Notes: a model not told the origin generated them from the sequence alone. Counted from the first letter of the stretch, positions 13,610 through 26,290 are shown. The stretch is 64,000 nt of DNA from Lineus longissimus (GCF_910592395.1 NC_088314.1:18449998-18513997), one strand, 5' to 3'. Numbers and translations: made by a program.

Positions 13610-15285
13610 GATGCCGTTCGTAATTACTGGTTGTCGAGGAAAAATGAAATGCTATTATATACAATGCCGTAGTGAAGTTGTGTTTGGGTAGGACACTTTT
13701 TCCAGTGGGACATTTTCTACTTTTAGGCCAGAAATCTCCAATTTTTAAGTTTGGGGCCGGACCAGAGACACAATGCCATAGTGAAGTTGTTATGGGTTGG
13801 GCCACTTTTTCCAGTGGGACGTTTTCTACTTCTAGGCCAGAAATCTCCATTTTTGAAGTTTGGGGCCGGACCAGAGACACAATGCCGTAGTGAAGTTATT
13901 ATGGGTAGGACACTTTTTCCAGTGGGACATTTCCTACCTCTAGGCCAGAAATCTCCATTTTTGAAGTTTGGGGCCGGACCAGAGACACAATGCCATAGTG
14001 AAGTTGTTATGGGTAGGACACTTTTTCCAGTGGGACATTTTCTACCTCTAGGCCAGAAATCTCCATTTTTGAAGTTTGGGGCCGGACCAGAGACACAATG
14101 CCATAGTGAAGTTGTTATGGGTTGGGCCACTTTTTCCAGTGGGACGTTTTCTACTTCTAGGCCAGAAATCTCCATTTTTGAAGTTTGGGGCCGGACCAGA
14201 GACACAATGCCATAGTGAAGTTGTTATGGGTAGGACACTTTTTCCAGTGGGACATTTTCTACCTCTAGGCCAGAAATCTCCATTTTTGAAGTTTGGGGCC
14301 GGACCAGAGACACAATGCCATAGTGAAGTTGTTATGGGTTGGGCCACTTTTTCCAGTGGGACATTTTCTACTTTTAGGCCAGAAATCTCCATTTTTTAAG
14401 TTTGGGGCCGGACCAGAGACACAATGCCATAGTGAAGTTGTTATGGGTTGGGCCACTTTTTCCAGTGGGACAGTTTCTACTTTTAGGCCAGAAATCTCCA
14501 TTTTTGAAGTTTGGGGCCGGACCAGAGACACAATGCCATAGTGAAGTTGTTATGGGTTGGGCCACTTTTTCCAGTGGGACGTTTTCTACTTCTAGGCCAG
14601 AAATCTCCATTTTTGAAGTTTGGGGCCGGACCAGAGACACAATGCCATAGTGAAGTTGTTATGGGTTGGGCCACTTTTTCCAGTGGGACGTTTTCTACTT
14701 CTAGGCCAGAAATCTCCATTTTTGAAGTTTGGGGCCGGACCAGAGACACAATGCCATAGTGAAGTTGTTATGGGTTGGGCCACTTTTTCCAGTGGGACGT
14801 TTTCTACTTCTAGGCCAGAAATCTCCATTTTTGAAGTTTGGGGCCGGACCAGAGACACAATGCCATAGTGAAGTTGTTATGGGTAGGACACCTTTTCCAA
14901 TGGGACGTTTTCTACTTCTAGGCCAGAAATCTCCATTTTTGAAGTTTGGGGCCGGACCAGAGACACAATGCCATAGTGAAGTTGTTATGGGTAGGACACC
15001 TTTTCCAGTGGGACATTTTCTACCTCTAGGCCAGAAATCTCCATTTTTGAAGTTTGGGGCCGGACCAGAGACACAATGCCATAGTGAAGTTGTTATGGGT
15101 TGGGCCACTTTTTCCAGTGGGACGTTTTCTACTACTAGGCCAGAAATCTCCATTTTTGAAGTTTGGGGCCGGACCAGAGACATAATGCCATAGTGAAGTT
15201 GTTATGGGTAGGACACCTTTTCCAATGGGATATTTTCTACTTCTAGACCAGAAATCTCCATTTTGGGGGTCGGGCCGGACTAGGG
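13610..15285 (+). repeat. 109-bp satellite array, about 15 units
   Basis: From about 13665 a 108-109 bp unit is repeated about 15 times with high similarity. Each unit carries CACAATGCCATAGTGAAG, GTTATGGG, TTTTTCCAGTGGGAC, AGGCCAGAAATCTCC and GGGGCCGGACCAGAG. Two unit subtypes alternate (GGTTGGGCCAC versus GGTAGGACAC). Because 109 is not a multiple of three, long open frames appear on both strands and shift unit by unit; they are artefacts. The sequence just before the array (13610-13664) is the head of dispersed element R1, so the array grew inside or from an R1 copy. It ends in diverged unit sequence near 15285. Confidence 0.95.
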
Positions 15286-15299
15286 GCCAGAGTAACTGA

Positions 15300-18200
15300 A
15301 ACTGGCTTCTTGGCTTCAGTCCATTTTGATCGATCCCGTTGTGAAAAGGTTCGTTTGAGAGGTTCAGATTTTTCTTGGCATCGACGGCGGATCTGCCGTG
15401 GCGTACCTCCGATTTGCTCCTTGCCTTCAACTTATACAACTGAATGAGAAGTGTCAAACTCTATACAAAAGAAACTCATTCCTTATTAGATAACCGCCGA
15501 CTTGTGGCTCATAAGAATACATAATAAGTAAGACGACCCGGTATCAATGGATTAATTGATACTAATAGAGGCTGTCAGGCGAACTTTTTATTGTCTGACG
15601 TAGATGTCGACCTGACTTGGCCGATCGCTGGCACGGGGGTCACCGGATATCGTCCAGTCTCAGTATTTTGTTTGGCCTGTAAAGTGGTTGTATTGAATTC
15701 CATAAAACTCTATCCTTAGTAATTGACAGTGATATTTTGTTTTTGGTCAATACTAAGTCTACACTCCAGGTGATAGAAATTCCTTGAGGAAATGACGGAG
15801 AGAAACCGCTCTGCACATGCTCCGAAATTGACAATGAGGCCATTTTTTTCCTGAATAACTTTTCCGACAATCCCTAGAGTAATTCAAGATGGAAAATTCG
15901 AGCTCTGTGAGCCCGGTTCATTATGAAATGGCTGACCGTCAGATCTCTGACATATAGGCCCACCCACCCACCAGCAACATGCCAGCGACCTTCGTACAGC
16001 CCATCCTGACATTAACAGTGATTTTCAATATACTCCGCCTCTCGATATTTCAAACCCCTGATGAATTCCATGCCCCTCAGACGGGTTGTGCAGCGGTGGA
16101 AAAAAAGCGCCCAATCAGAGCGTCGCTCTGTATTAAAAGCGGATTTCGTACGAGCAACATGCACAATGCCTTTCCCGCGCCAAAATCATTATCAAAGCGA
16201 TCTTAGAATAACCGTCATCACGTCAAACGTGAGTTTCTGAGTGGAAGCCTATTGTCAATATATTCACCCTTATCAGAGTAACTGATCTGCGCTGGACTTT
16301 TGAACAGGAATTGAGTAGGTACATTTTTACCGCCCGGGAAAAAGTAAACAGTAGGCTGAATCGCTAGCCGTGCGAAATCCGCTTTCAGCTTGAATTATCG
16401 AAGGCTCTTAGTTGAATTGCGTGTCCCCCGCTGCAAGTTTGTTTCATTTCGTAATAAATACACGGCAAAAACACTTCAACATCGATGGAGATTGAAGAAT
16501 CAAAACGTTAGTAACGTGTTTATTGTATTGTACCGCAAATCTGAACATAAACTATACAAGGTGTGTAAAGTAATCGGAACAGCCATCCTTCCGACTGGTT
16601 TTTCTCAGAGTTTTGTATACGAGGTCGGAGTATCAAAAACCTGTATCTCGGGATGCGTACAGCCGAGCAGTTGTCCCGAACATTTTCGAGCATGGTCGAT
16701 AGGACACGCGAAGGACACGCATCAGTCTTCAACGACAAACCGACTCACCATCACGCCGCGAAGCAGTCACCTCCATCTGAGCATATACGGGCGAACTACA
16801 TACTTGATACACTGTGATACGAGACGATTTATTGCCACGTTCTAGCTTTCTGGGAAACAACCCTTCACCGTTTTACACCAATGGCAATCTGAACTTGGTT
16901 TCCCATACAACAGAGAAAAAAGAAGACACACGAAGTTACACATCGAGTGCATTGCTTTAAAGGGCAAAGTTGGGCAAAAGATATGTTGGTTTTCCATACA
17001 AAAACGGCTTCCACATGACTGTAACAGGATCATTCATTGAACTGCAATAGACGATGCACTAAAACGTAAAATTTTGAATGAAGAAATAGACAATGCACTA
17101 AAACGGGGTGCAATCTTTGTCCTGCCTAAAATTCACAAACCATGTCCAAAACTGCCTCGCAACGCTGGCGAAAAATCGTTATCCTCTTGGCTAGGTAAAT
17201 CCCACGCCCAAGTTGTCCTTTTAATGCAATACTCACTGGTTAAAGACCAGTCGATTTGTGGTAAAAAGAGGTGTAGAATGCAACCCAAAACAATTTGCAA
17301 TAAAGGCATATGTGTTGTGTTTTTCTGAATTTTTATAACATCTTAAAAAGCTAATAAAATATAATGAATCATAAAAGTTTTAGACCACATGAAATGTATA
17401 ATATCAAGAAAGACTTGAAAATGACTAACGTTATTTCCCTCTGGAATGTACATGTATATTACGTATTATGTGCAGTAGAGATAGAAATGTGACGCCTCCC
17501 AGTCAGATAGCTATAGTTATAGTTGGAAAGTTAAATGATGCTGTGCGTCCGTCAAATAATTTTGCACGGTCAAATCCATCAAATTTGATGTGTTCATAGA
17601 AAATTACGTTTTACTGGCATTTTTAACTGGCCTGAGGCAAGAGCCCTGTATTCGACACTGTGCACATTGCTGTTCGAAGGTTTTGGTGTAAAAAACTACC
17701 CCTACGCCAATCAATCCTCACCAAAGTTAATATGTGTTAAAAAGAATCCATTACAAAGATCATAATAAAATTCTAAATATTCCAATACCAATTACCTGAG
17801 AAAAAAAAGACTTCTGTACAGCATATCCGTCAAATCGTCACTCGCGCATTGATATGGCCCGATCAAATACAAGTTCTAAACTGACCAGTGAGACCACATT
17901 TTCTTAAATGCATGATCAAAAAGCATATTTCTGTGATGGCCTGACTCTGTAGATTTAGAATCAACCACAGATTGAGAATTATTTCCACTTTGATCCATCC
18001 CAACCATGTATTTACCACAACTTGACATTTTAATAAGCTCTACTTCCGGTCGTGGATGAATAATTTCTCTGCCCAATATGAGGCCCCATAATTTTTATTC
18101 ATACCTTCTGCTCAACACAGCACGTGTCAATGGTTAGTGCTATTTTTCATTGTTATTCATTGTTATTCACTGTCCTGCATTGAGGTTTCAGGTCCGCTGA

Positions 18201-18930
18201 TAATTGGACATGCGCATCTTTATGCACACGCGTAACATGTGGAATATATCCTAAACGAAGATCAAGCTCAAAATAACTCAGTAATTTGACACAGAATGTT
18301 CGTAGCGGATTTTAGTATTGAATCATCTTTTTAAAATCAAGGTCAAAAGAAGCAGTTTTTGGCTCAATGACTTCATCAGTGGCAGATTTGCACTGAAGTT
18401 CGGGTGATTCTCCTGACATAGATCCGAATTGCAGTTGCTCGCTTCAAGGAAACCAGTTTTCCTTCGCAGAGTACAAGACAGATGCCTCATCGGCAAGCGC
18501 TGTCTGACTTCCGTTAAAATAGTCCCATTGTGAGGTCAGACATGTTGTAGTTTCGGCGGTGTAGGACGCTGACATACAATTGGCATTTCTGCTGCACAAT
18601 CCCAGGCAGTGGAGTTTCGTCGGAGTATCCGGGAACTCTTTAATGAGGTTCTGAGTTTTGATCTTGGCCTTTGAGTGAAGTTGAAACCATTTACCTGAAA
18701 TTTCGAATGTAGAAATTGATATGAAAGTATTCGTTGTATTTTTTCTGCAGACAAAGGTTTTCCAAAATGTTCGGCACTGCCTTAGTTAGCCGATATGTCA
18801 TCAACCTTTCTCCAACATTCTGGATGGAATTCAACTTATTCACAGCCCACACTCTTCGAAAAAGGTTTTGCATGGATTTTCTCGCTCACATAGCAAAATA
18901 GAATCCATGTTGGTATTCTATTAAAGCCTC
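15300..18930. other. Gene-free stretch
   Basis: No supported gene. A 151-codon plus frame at 16390-16845 and an 84-codon frame at 17074-17328 were examined and not accepted as genes. Near 16105-16137 a CCAATCAG and a TATTAAAAG motif sit about 20 bp apart, too weak to call a promoter. Confidence 0.5.
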
Positions 18931-18939
18931 AAAGGAATT

Positions 18940-21900
18940 TCACGGAGCAGGAAATATATTTCTGTTAAAAGGTTTCCTGGAAGACTGGAAAGGGTTTTCT
19001 AGAAAACCTAAAATGTGCTTAAACTCTGCGAAAAACGAGGATTTCACTATACTCAGGTAAGAAGTTGTTTTGCCAAGGAACTGAATGGCGCCCCCGGGTA
19101 TCCCCGCCGGGCCATCAGTAGATGTGACTCCGTCCAGAGCGGCATTGTTACCATTCCCCGAGAGGTCGTTCCCCTTCGCCTCGCTGTTCATGGGCCAGTA
19201 TCCAACCGGGGTCGGAGAAGACAAAGGCCTATCTGTTAGAAGAGAGGTAGAGAGGAATGAAAACTATATTGTTTCTTTTCATTCTGATTAACCATTCACT
19301 TCGAAGCATCAAAACTAACCTGAACATTATCGAAAGCGAAGGAGGAGGATGACGAAGAAGAGGAAGAAGGAGAAGAAATTCAATCTATAATGTTGCGTGA
19401 TGTTGTATCGCAACGTCGTGAGAAGAGTGTGCGTTATATCGCCACTTTAAATTGGAATTAACGTCATGACGAAAATGGCGATATAACGCAGAAGTGGCGA
19501 TACAATATCGCGCAACACTATAGTTACCTTTCATGTTGTATATCTCATCGCAGTAATCCTTAACCCTCTTCATCTCCTCTACTGTAAGGCCTTTATCAAA
19601 CAGCATAACACAGCTCATTTTTCCATCGAAGTTCACATCGATCCGATCGCGTGTTCCAAGATACAGAACTGTTGGGTCAGTCTTAACTACGAGCTGTTGG
19701 CTCGCACTCTCGCAAACCGCATTCAAACAGGCGATCATCTCTCCAGAATCCTTATTGTAGGAAACCCCGAGAAAGTACCACAAGTTTGCTGTGAAGGTTA
19801 AAGAGGCGAACTTGTGTATCGAAGAATATTGGAGGTTCGCCATGACATTTTTCAGCGGATGACACCATATGTTAGCCCCGACTTTCCATTCTATAAATGG
19901 CATACTCCTCAGTGCCCGCAGATTCACAAATGCGGTAAACGCAAAAGACCCCTCCTTTGCAACATCAGTGTCGCCGGTTATTTTCATGTAAGACGACGAG
20001 TTTCCGTAAAACGTATACGCCGTTTCCTGTTTGTCGTACGGACCAGTTGAAAGTGTGACGTCATAGGGTGTCGCGTGATGTTCGTTTCCGCTGACGTCGT
20101 ATTCTTTGGTATGCTTATTCAAGGGCCAGAATGCCGCTGGAAGTGGGTCAAAGGTTGCTAGAAGGCAAGGGTGAAAATCATTGTTATTAGTGATTGATAA
20201 TTTTAGCACATCTTGTGTGCAATTCAGCATTGGTTTGCATGCAAAATACGCAGCGCCACGTTTTTGCGGCAGCGGTCACAAATTGAATATCCGCAATCGA
20301 GTATCACATGTTATGTTGTCTAATTCTATGCTGGATTCGATGGTACGAAACGATTGCAGGCAGAGGAGAGTTTCATCATGTCTTGTGCGGACAACTTGAT
20401 AACATTTCGTCGTGATGGAATTAAAATTAAACACAGCGCTGTAGGCCCCTGTACTCAAATCGAGACGTGAGGTGGAGCTGAAGTTCCGTTCCAAACCTTC
20501 GGACAAAGCGCCTTATGTTTGGGCCTACATTCTTGCCCCATCCTCTCTGTCTGAGTGGAATTTAGTGGGGGATCCTCCAGTGCGGTGTTCCAAACACTAA
20601 TTCTTGAGAATGCTTTCTCCAAAAGTGTGAAGCTGGAGAATCAACCATAAATCTCGTAAAGAGGCAGTTCATTTTATTTATGAACAGAGATGGCGCGTTT
20701 GCGGTAGCGTTTGGGTTATCTTATGTTAAAACAATAGTAAATAAACACTTGTATTGCACCTTTTTAAAGTGCTTGATCAAGGTGCTACCCCAACAAAATG
20801 TTCCTGAAACAACCATATGTTTTGGGCCGAACCGGCCGAGACATGGACTTAAACACGAACGACAACGGGGCCTATACTCACGGTGAAGCCAAATCCTAGC
20901 CAGGCAGTAGTCCTTCATCCTTTTCATGTCGGCAACACTCAGGGCCTGGCTAAACAACATGATACAGCTCATACCCCCGTTGAACATTTTATCCGCCTTC
21001 TGTTTATCCATGGAAGATTGCTTTCCGATAAACAAATCTTGTCTTGTGTTGAGATTCATTTTGACCAAACCAGATTTCACTTCACTCGCGCCGTCAACAT
21101 ACCCCGTGGCTGTGCCAGACACTTTGTCATAAGATGCCGCAAAGAACTGCCAGCGACCCGGTCGAAACTTCAGCGAAGCAAATTTGAGCAACAGTCGCTC
21201 CGTCGTCGTTGTCCCGAAGTTTATATCTAGGATGTCATTTTTGATCGATACGCGCGGGCCACGTTTTTCGCCTTGGAATTGCACCAGAGGCCCTCTTCTC
21301 ATACTGTTTGTTTTGGGTCTTACAAAGCCAGCAACAGTCAACGCCCCGTTCTTTCCAGCATCTAATGCTGATGAGCTCTTCACACTTATGTAAGATCTCG
21401 CTATCCCAGCCAGTTGGTACGCGTTATTTGATTGGCCGCCTGGCCCTTGAACCGGGGTGACGTCATTCAAAATGGCGTTGTTTCCATTTCCTACGATGTC
21501 CTTCTCTTTGTAAATTTGGTTCAGTGGCAGGAAGACGACGGGGGCGGGGTTCAAGACAGCTGGTAATAGAAATAAGATTGTTAGACGCAAATCAAATGAA
21601 CCTCCACGCAGCAAGACAGGGGTCGATCAATTCCAGGGAAACACAGACTTGTAACTCTTTTAAAACCGGAAAGTTTGAAGCGACTGAGCCTCTTCACAGT
21701 CCCAAAACCGAGATACTCTGCACCTAGTGAGTGCTATGCCAGGGCAGGCTGAAGATCCCTACAACCTTAATCTATAACCTGATGTCACAAGGGTAAACAC
21801 ATAGACCACGAATGGGGTGTGCGGTGTAGCGCAAGGCTTATGGCCTGTGGTGCTGGGGAAAGGGGGTTAGGGTGTCATTTTCAGAAACTAAACGAGCAGC

Positions 21901-22169
21901 TCTTCATAGTAAATTTTGAAACAAATTCGACTTTCAGTTTAAAAGCATTTTCGATCGGACAAATTTAGACTTAGACGCCTCGGTTTTGGTCTAAGTTTGG
22001 TCTAAGCTCCACCCTCGCGGTTTCGGTCAGACAACTAATACCTCCAGTTCGGTATCTATCCCTCAAACAGAGGACTTTCTGACTTTACAGTTGACTTACC
22101 TTGGCAATCTAAAGTGTGATATATCACCAGCAAAAACAAAAAGAGCCTCCTGACCATGATAGCAGTCAT
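18940..22169 (-). CDS. Secreted protein with tandem LamG-like domains
   Basis: Four minus-strand exons join with consistent phase-1 GT-AG introns: 22169-22100 (start Met, signal peptide with core LFLFLLVIYH, donor AAG|GTAAGTC), 21559-20882, 20157-19528 and 19232-18940. Together they encode about 556 residues. Exons 2 and 3 each encode one complete LamG/concanavalin-like module (~210-225 aa). Each starts with a PLN...D..GN...A motif and ends with MSC(I/V)MLF...MKR(M/V)KDYC. Exon 4 opens with the same start (YWPMN...DLSGNGNN) but homology fades after about 65 residues and the frame runs to a TGA. Either its 3' part is lost or further exons were missed. No membrane segment is seen, so secretion is expected. 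The ligand is unknown; I infer adhesion or matrix binding only from the fold class. The last exon's end is the least certain point. Confidence 0.8.
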
Positions 22170-22249
22170 GATGTCATTGAAAAGTTAGCAAAGTAAGCAC
22201 ACGAGAATTAATTTTTTCGTGAATATGTGTCATTTTCCTTTCCTACTAT

Positions 22250-24560
22250 CAATATTGTAAGAAGGTAACTTGACTGACCGAAGTTGCAAAGTCCATGACA
22301 CTGACTGTGTAAACAATTTATGGCCGAGTCGGTTGTGTACCCGGCGTGACATCCTCTCATCATGTTCGTGGTGGTCGACCGACAATTGTACCATTGATTT
22401 TCGGGGTGCTTCATAAACACTTTAAACATCTTAAATTTGACGTGTACTTTTGTGATGAAATTGGTTCGGATATGCGCATAATTGCGGCCAGGTCGAAACA
22501 GAGAAGTCAGAGAAGAGGGGGAAAAGAGGGCCACTTCAGTTTTATGCAATTTTTATGTCTTCCTGTCACCCGACCGAGTGTTTGTGACATGGCTAATATA
22601 TTGCGGGGGGGGGGGGGGGGGGGGGTGAGGAGCTAGGAGTAACCTGCTGGTTGAAAAGGTTGCCCAGAGCAGGAGAAAGTCAGGAATCTTGTGGATGACC
22701 TCTGTATGCCCTTCAAATAACAAACAATGTTTTTGGCTATATTTTACCTCATTGACCCTCAAATAAGTAATGAAATGGCCAGGGCCATTGTGCTCACCTC
22801 ATGTGGAGGAAAGATGAATAAAGAGCATGGTATTGTGTCATGTAGTGTTAGGTTTGATGTAGGTCCAAGCAATTACAATTTCCCCAAAATGGCCAATTTA
22901 CAGTACATTCGCCCTCTGTGACCTTGAAAAGTAGGTCAAATCAAAGAAGACCCGGGTGACACATTGAATGGTTGTTAGAATTAGATGTACCTATGATATA
23001 AAATTGGTGCCAATCGGGCAAGTAATTATTAGGAATAATGGCATTTTGAAGAATTTAGGATTTTGCCCCCTCCCTGGAGGCCAAACGGCAAATCAGATCG
23101 CACCAAACTTCAGTACCTGAGATCACCTGACCAAGGGGTACATGTGTACTTGATTTGTGATCAATAGTCATTGCAGTTAAGAAACGTGCCATAGTTACGG
23201 CCTGACGGCCAATTTACGCCATTTGTCCTCTGTGACCTTGACAAGAAGGTCAAATTAAAAACCTGTGTGACATATACCGTATGGTGGTTAGATGTACCCA
23301 TGAGATCAAATTGGTGGCAATCGGGCAAGAAGTTAAGGAATAATCACATTTTAAAGGTTTTTGGATTTTGCCACCTGGTGGTCAAGTGTTGAATCATATT
23401 GGACCAAACTTCGGTCCCTGAGATCACCTGACTAAGGGGTAAATGTGTACCAAATTTGGTATCAATAGTCATTGCAGTTTAGAAACGTGCCATCGTTACA
23501 TCCTAACGGCCAATTTACACCATTTGACCTCTGTGACCTTGAAAAGGAGGTCAAATCAAAAACCCGGAGGATATATGATGCACCTTTGCTAGAAGTACCT
23601 ACCATATTTTTTTCAAAATTTCCCGACTGCTATTAAGGGAGATATTGCATATTTTCACTTTTAACGTTTGGCCCCCTGGTGGCCAAACCATGAAACGAAT
23701 CGGACCGAAACTTGGTCTCCAAGGTGTCATTACATAAGGGTACATGCGTACCAAGTTTCAACTCAATAGCTCTAACAGTTCCGAAACGTGCCCTGCTAAC
23801 GGACGACGGACGACGACGGACGACGACGACGACGACGACGGACGACGGACGCCACGGTATGGGATAAGCTCACCTCTGCTAAGAGGTGAGCTAAAAACCA
23901 ATATTTTCGATTTTGGAAAAATAGCTAAATTACAGTCAAGTAATGAAACCAATTCTTACCATGATGGCTGTCGATGTCAGGTCATAAAAGTAGGCATTTT
24001 GAAATGTTGACCTAGCTAGCAGACGAGTATCTGTTTTATTGGAAAATGTATCATTTTTCCATCCTAATCTCAACAGCAAATTGGAATAAGTGAGCTTGAA
24101 ACATTTATGACTGAGCTGGTTGCGTCCCTGTCACTACCTCCCTTCATTATATTTTCATGGATGGCTATATCTCATGGATTGTGCGATAGATTTTACAGAG
24201 TGTTTCACATTGTACCTCAAATGTGACCTATACTTTGCGAAGTTAGCACGGATGCATCCGTGGTGAAAGTTAGAAGAAGCAGATCGATGTACAGTGTGCG
24301 TACACAAGCATGTACATATTTCCTGTGACAATATGTCATTTTCCCATCTACTCGCAACAGCAAATTTGAAGAAGTGAACTTGAAACATTTATGATTGAGC
24401 TGGTTGTGTGCCGATTGCACCCTCCCATCGTCATACTCGAGGTGGTCGATACCCATCTTTGCTCCACTTATCATGCTCATGGTCGTCCATTTGTCAAGTA
24501 GTGTGCGATACACAGGGTGCTTCATAAATTTGACCTTCTATTTTTGGCGAAAAAGTTTTT
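22250..24560. repeat. Diverged repeat blocks
   Basis: Around 22260-22480, 24070-24290 and 24355-24560, diverged copies share GAGCTGGTTG(T/C)GT, GGTGGTCGA and GGGTGCTTCATAAA segments. Short minus-strand frames through them look alike only because of the shared DNA. No splice structure links them to the LamG gene that begins at 22169. A poly-G run of about 20 nt sits at 22604-22625. Confidence 0.45.
22885..23895 (+). repeat. ~310-bp tandem repeat ending in a hairpin tail
   Basis: Three diverged units each begin GGCCAATTTACRSCATT followed by CTCTGTGACCTTGA (near 22888, 23208 and 23508) and contain a TGGTGGCCAA-like segment and TGTACCAARTTT. The last unit ends in a GACGAC-rich tract (23798-23850) and a hairpin GCTCACCTCT/AGAGGTGAGC (about 23869-23893). 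From memory, repeats with GACGGACGACGGACGCC followed by a GCTCAC hairpin are common in several marine invertebrate genomes, so this is likely a known dispersed type rather than a gene. Confidence 0.7.
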
Positions 24561-25400
24561 AGTTTAATATGATACTTTATTTTTCAAGCATCTTTGCATA
24601 TACAGAATAGTTAAACTCCCTAGGGCTGAAGCAATGCATTGATACCCTGGGATACAAAGATTTAGCATTCAGAAACAAAGAATACAAAGAATGGCGGCAC
24701 TGTGGCAGTGAAAGTATAAAAACGAGTATTAAAGGCCACGACTCCTGCTTTTATGATTGCATGACATGTGCAGATCCTCAAAGAGTAGACTTAAAGCTCC
24801 GCATTAAATCAAGTTTGATCAAAATTGAAGCACCCAGTCCAGAGATAAAGCAAGATTAACTGTTTTGTTTACATGTTATGTAACAGCCTTGGTTAGGTTT
24901 CTAAGTGAAGTCAGGCGGCAAGTTTACTGACATAGATCAGACTGATGTTTGATTTCTTACTATAATGGTATAAATTTGTCTGTATTACCTTACCTTATTA
25001 TAGGGTATATCGAATGTCAATGAAAAACAGACTTCATATATCAATTTTAAGAGCATTCATTGATATTTGTCCTCCCAAGTAGGGCAATAACCTGATCTAC
25101 ATCACAACTTTTGCTGAACCCGCCGCCTGGCTCTAACAAGCCAGTTGCAAGCCTGATTAGGTAATCAAGTTGTCAAGCACATAAATGGCTATATCTTCAA
25201 AATGGATGGAGCTAATTGCATTGGGTTTTCTGTATTGTATAAAGTGTTAGGTACACTTTTGAAATCGTCTTACAGCAGAAAATGGCAAAATACCTGGAGT
25301 TATGGCATTTAATGATAATAATACACGATATAATGATGAGACAAAAGAATATATCAACCAGTTCTGAGGTCAACAACAATGGACAATAAAAACTTGCTGG
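24560..25400. other. Gene-free stretch
   Basis: AT-rich sequence without a recognised exon, RNA gene or clear repeat, apart from a short block near 25180-25260 resembling the repeat at 24160-24210. Confidence 0.5.
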
Positions 25401-25413
25401 ACAGTTGCAAAAC

Positions 25414-25626
25414 TTAAAAACAAGTGTCAAAGCTCAAGTGCTCTGAGCCATGGAGTGATACTGCCAGCTTGGCGTTCACATTTAGGTGATTGAAGAATTC
25501 GAAGTCGAAGTTTGACCGCAACCCAAGATTATCATAAAACTGCTGACGCTTTTCGTTGAAGAAAGGGCAATTGAAGAGAAGATGCTTCATAGTCTGGGTT
25601 CGAAAACCACACATACACACATACAT
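25414..25626 (-). pseudogene. LINE reverse transcriptase C-terminal remnant
   Basis: A 70-residue minus-strand frame contains CGFRTQTMKHLLFNCPFFNE. This resembles the cysteine/histidine motif (Cys-Cys...H-L-L-F-x-C-P) at the C-terminus of many non-LTR retrotransposon polyproteins. The first cysteine pair is spaced C-x-C rather than C-x-x-C, consistent with decay. No reverse transcriptase core is found upstream, so this is a 5'-truncated relic. The clade is undetermined. Confidence 0.5.
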
Positions 25627-25824
25627 CCTTGCAAAATTACATGTGCAAACAGATGACTATCAAAAATGAGATCACACTTAGTTCAGTCTATTTGCGAAAA
25701 AGTGGCATTGGTCATGTTGGTGATAGTCAAAGTTTGGTTAGAGGAACCAGATCGATGGACAGCGGGCGTACATCAAGATGTACACATGGTTACTGAATTT
25801 GTTTTGAACGACTGGGCCCTGGGC

Positions 25825-25920
25825 TGATTTCTTCAAATGTTCTTTGATGATTAGGCCTCGGTAGCCTTGTCTCTCTCCTGCGCACACTTTGTCACAGTTC
25901 ATGCAAGGAACCGGGTACAC
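25825..25920 (-). pseudogene. Penelope-like element GIY-YIG fragment
   Basis: On the minus strand the frame reads VYPVPCMNCDKVCAGERQ and ends at IIKEHLK. This matches the start of the GIY-YIG endonuclease domain of Penelope-like elements, where a C-x-x-C pair precedes (Y)xGE and a later R/K-EH. The Tyr before G-E is Cys here. Upstream of it the frame is encoded by the GAA-rich tail of a SINE (see 25921-26290), so only this short piece is retroelement sequence. Too short to place in a PLE family. Confidence 0.5.
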
Positions 25921-26290
25921 TTCTTCTTCTTCAGCAGCAGCGTTCGCTCTGCACTTGGAGGTGAATTTCTCCAGGGAGTATGCCTCCTCCAAGGCGGGAT
26001 GAACGTTTTTGCGTGCCACTACAGTTAGGCGCCATATGTTTGTTTTTGCCTAGTGACTCTGACTTCGGCCAGAGATTGAGTCCACGCAAGCTGCTCATGT
26101 TTCTCATTATTTGGTGGGGTCTTTAACCTGCCCTGGATACAAAGAACCTCGATTTTAAGTCGCTCATTCGAAGGACTGTGAGAGCCAGGAGTTTTAGTTC
26201 CTTGTAAACCATACCGGTTCATCCAGAAATACAACTCTGGCTTCTCCCCGGCCGGGATCGAACCCGGGCCCTTTTGCGTTGTATAAGCTA
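25921..26290 (-). mobile_element. tRNA-derived SINE, copy 1 (diverged head)
   Basis: On the minus strand a pol III B box (GGTTCGATCCC) lies near 26258-26268, followed by a body shared with the SINE at 27717-28114 (CCAGGAGTTTTAG-like and CATGAGCAGCTTGCG-like segments, both inverted). It ends in a GAA-rich tail at about 25921-25932. The upstream A-box part differs from copy 2 and is diverged or replaced. The tail directly abuts a Penelope-like fragment. Confidence 0.65.

Noticed and set aside
13581-15457. Many long overlapping open frames on both strands (up to 160 codons)
   Set aside because: They arise from a 109-bp tandem unit without stops in several frames; both strands are equally open and frames shift with each unit.
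16390-16845. 151-codon plus-strand frame
   Set aside because: No recognisable motif, no splice or promoter support, composition like the surrounding non-coding DNA.
17074-17328. 84-codon frame with a PKIHKP stretch, as found in Penelope-like reverse transcriptases
   Set aside because: No other RT motif before or after it, and part of the DNA (CTAAAACTGCCTCGCAA) recurs near 58215 as non-coding repeat; probably chance.
25921-26019. N-terminal half of a 93-codon minus frame (MARKNVHPALEE...)
   Set aside because: This part is the body and GAA tail of a tRNA-derived SINE, shared with 27717-27830, not a protein-coding exon.
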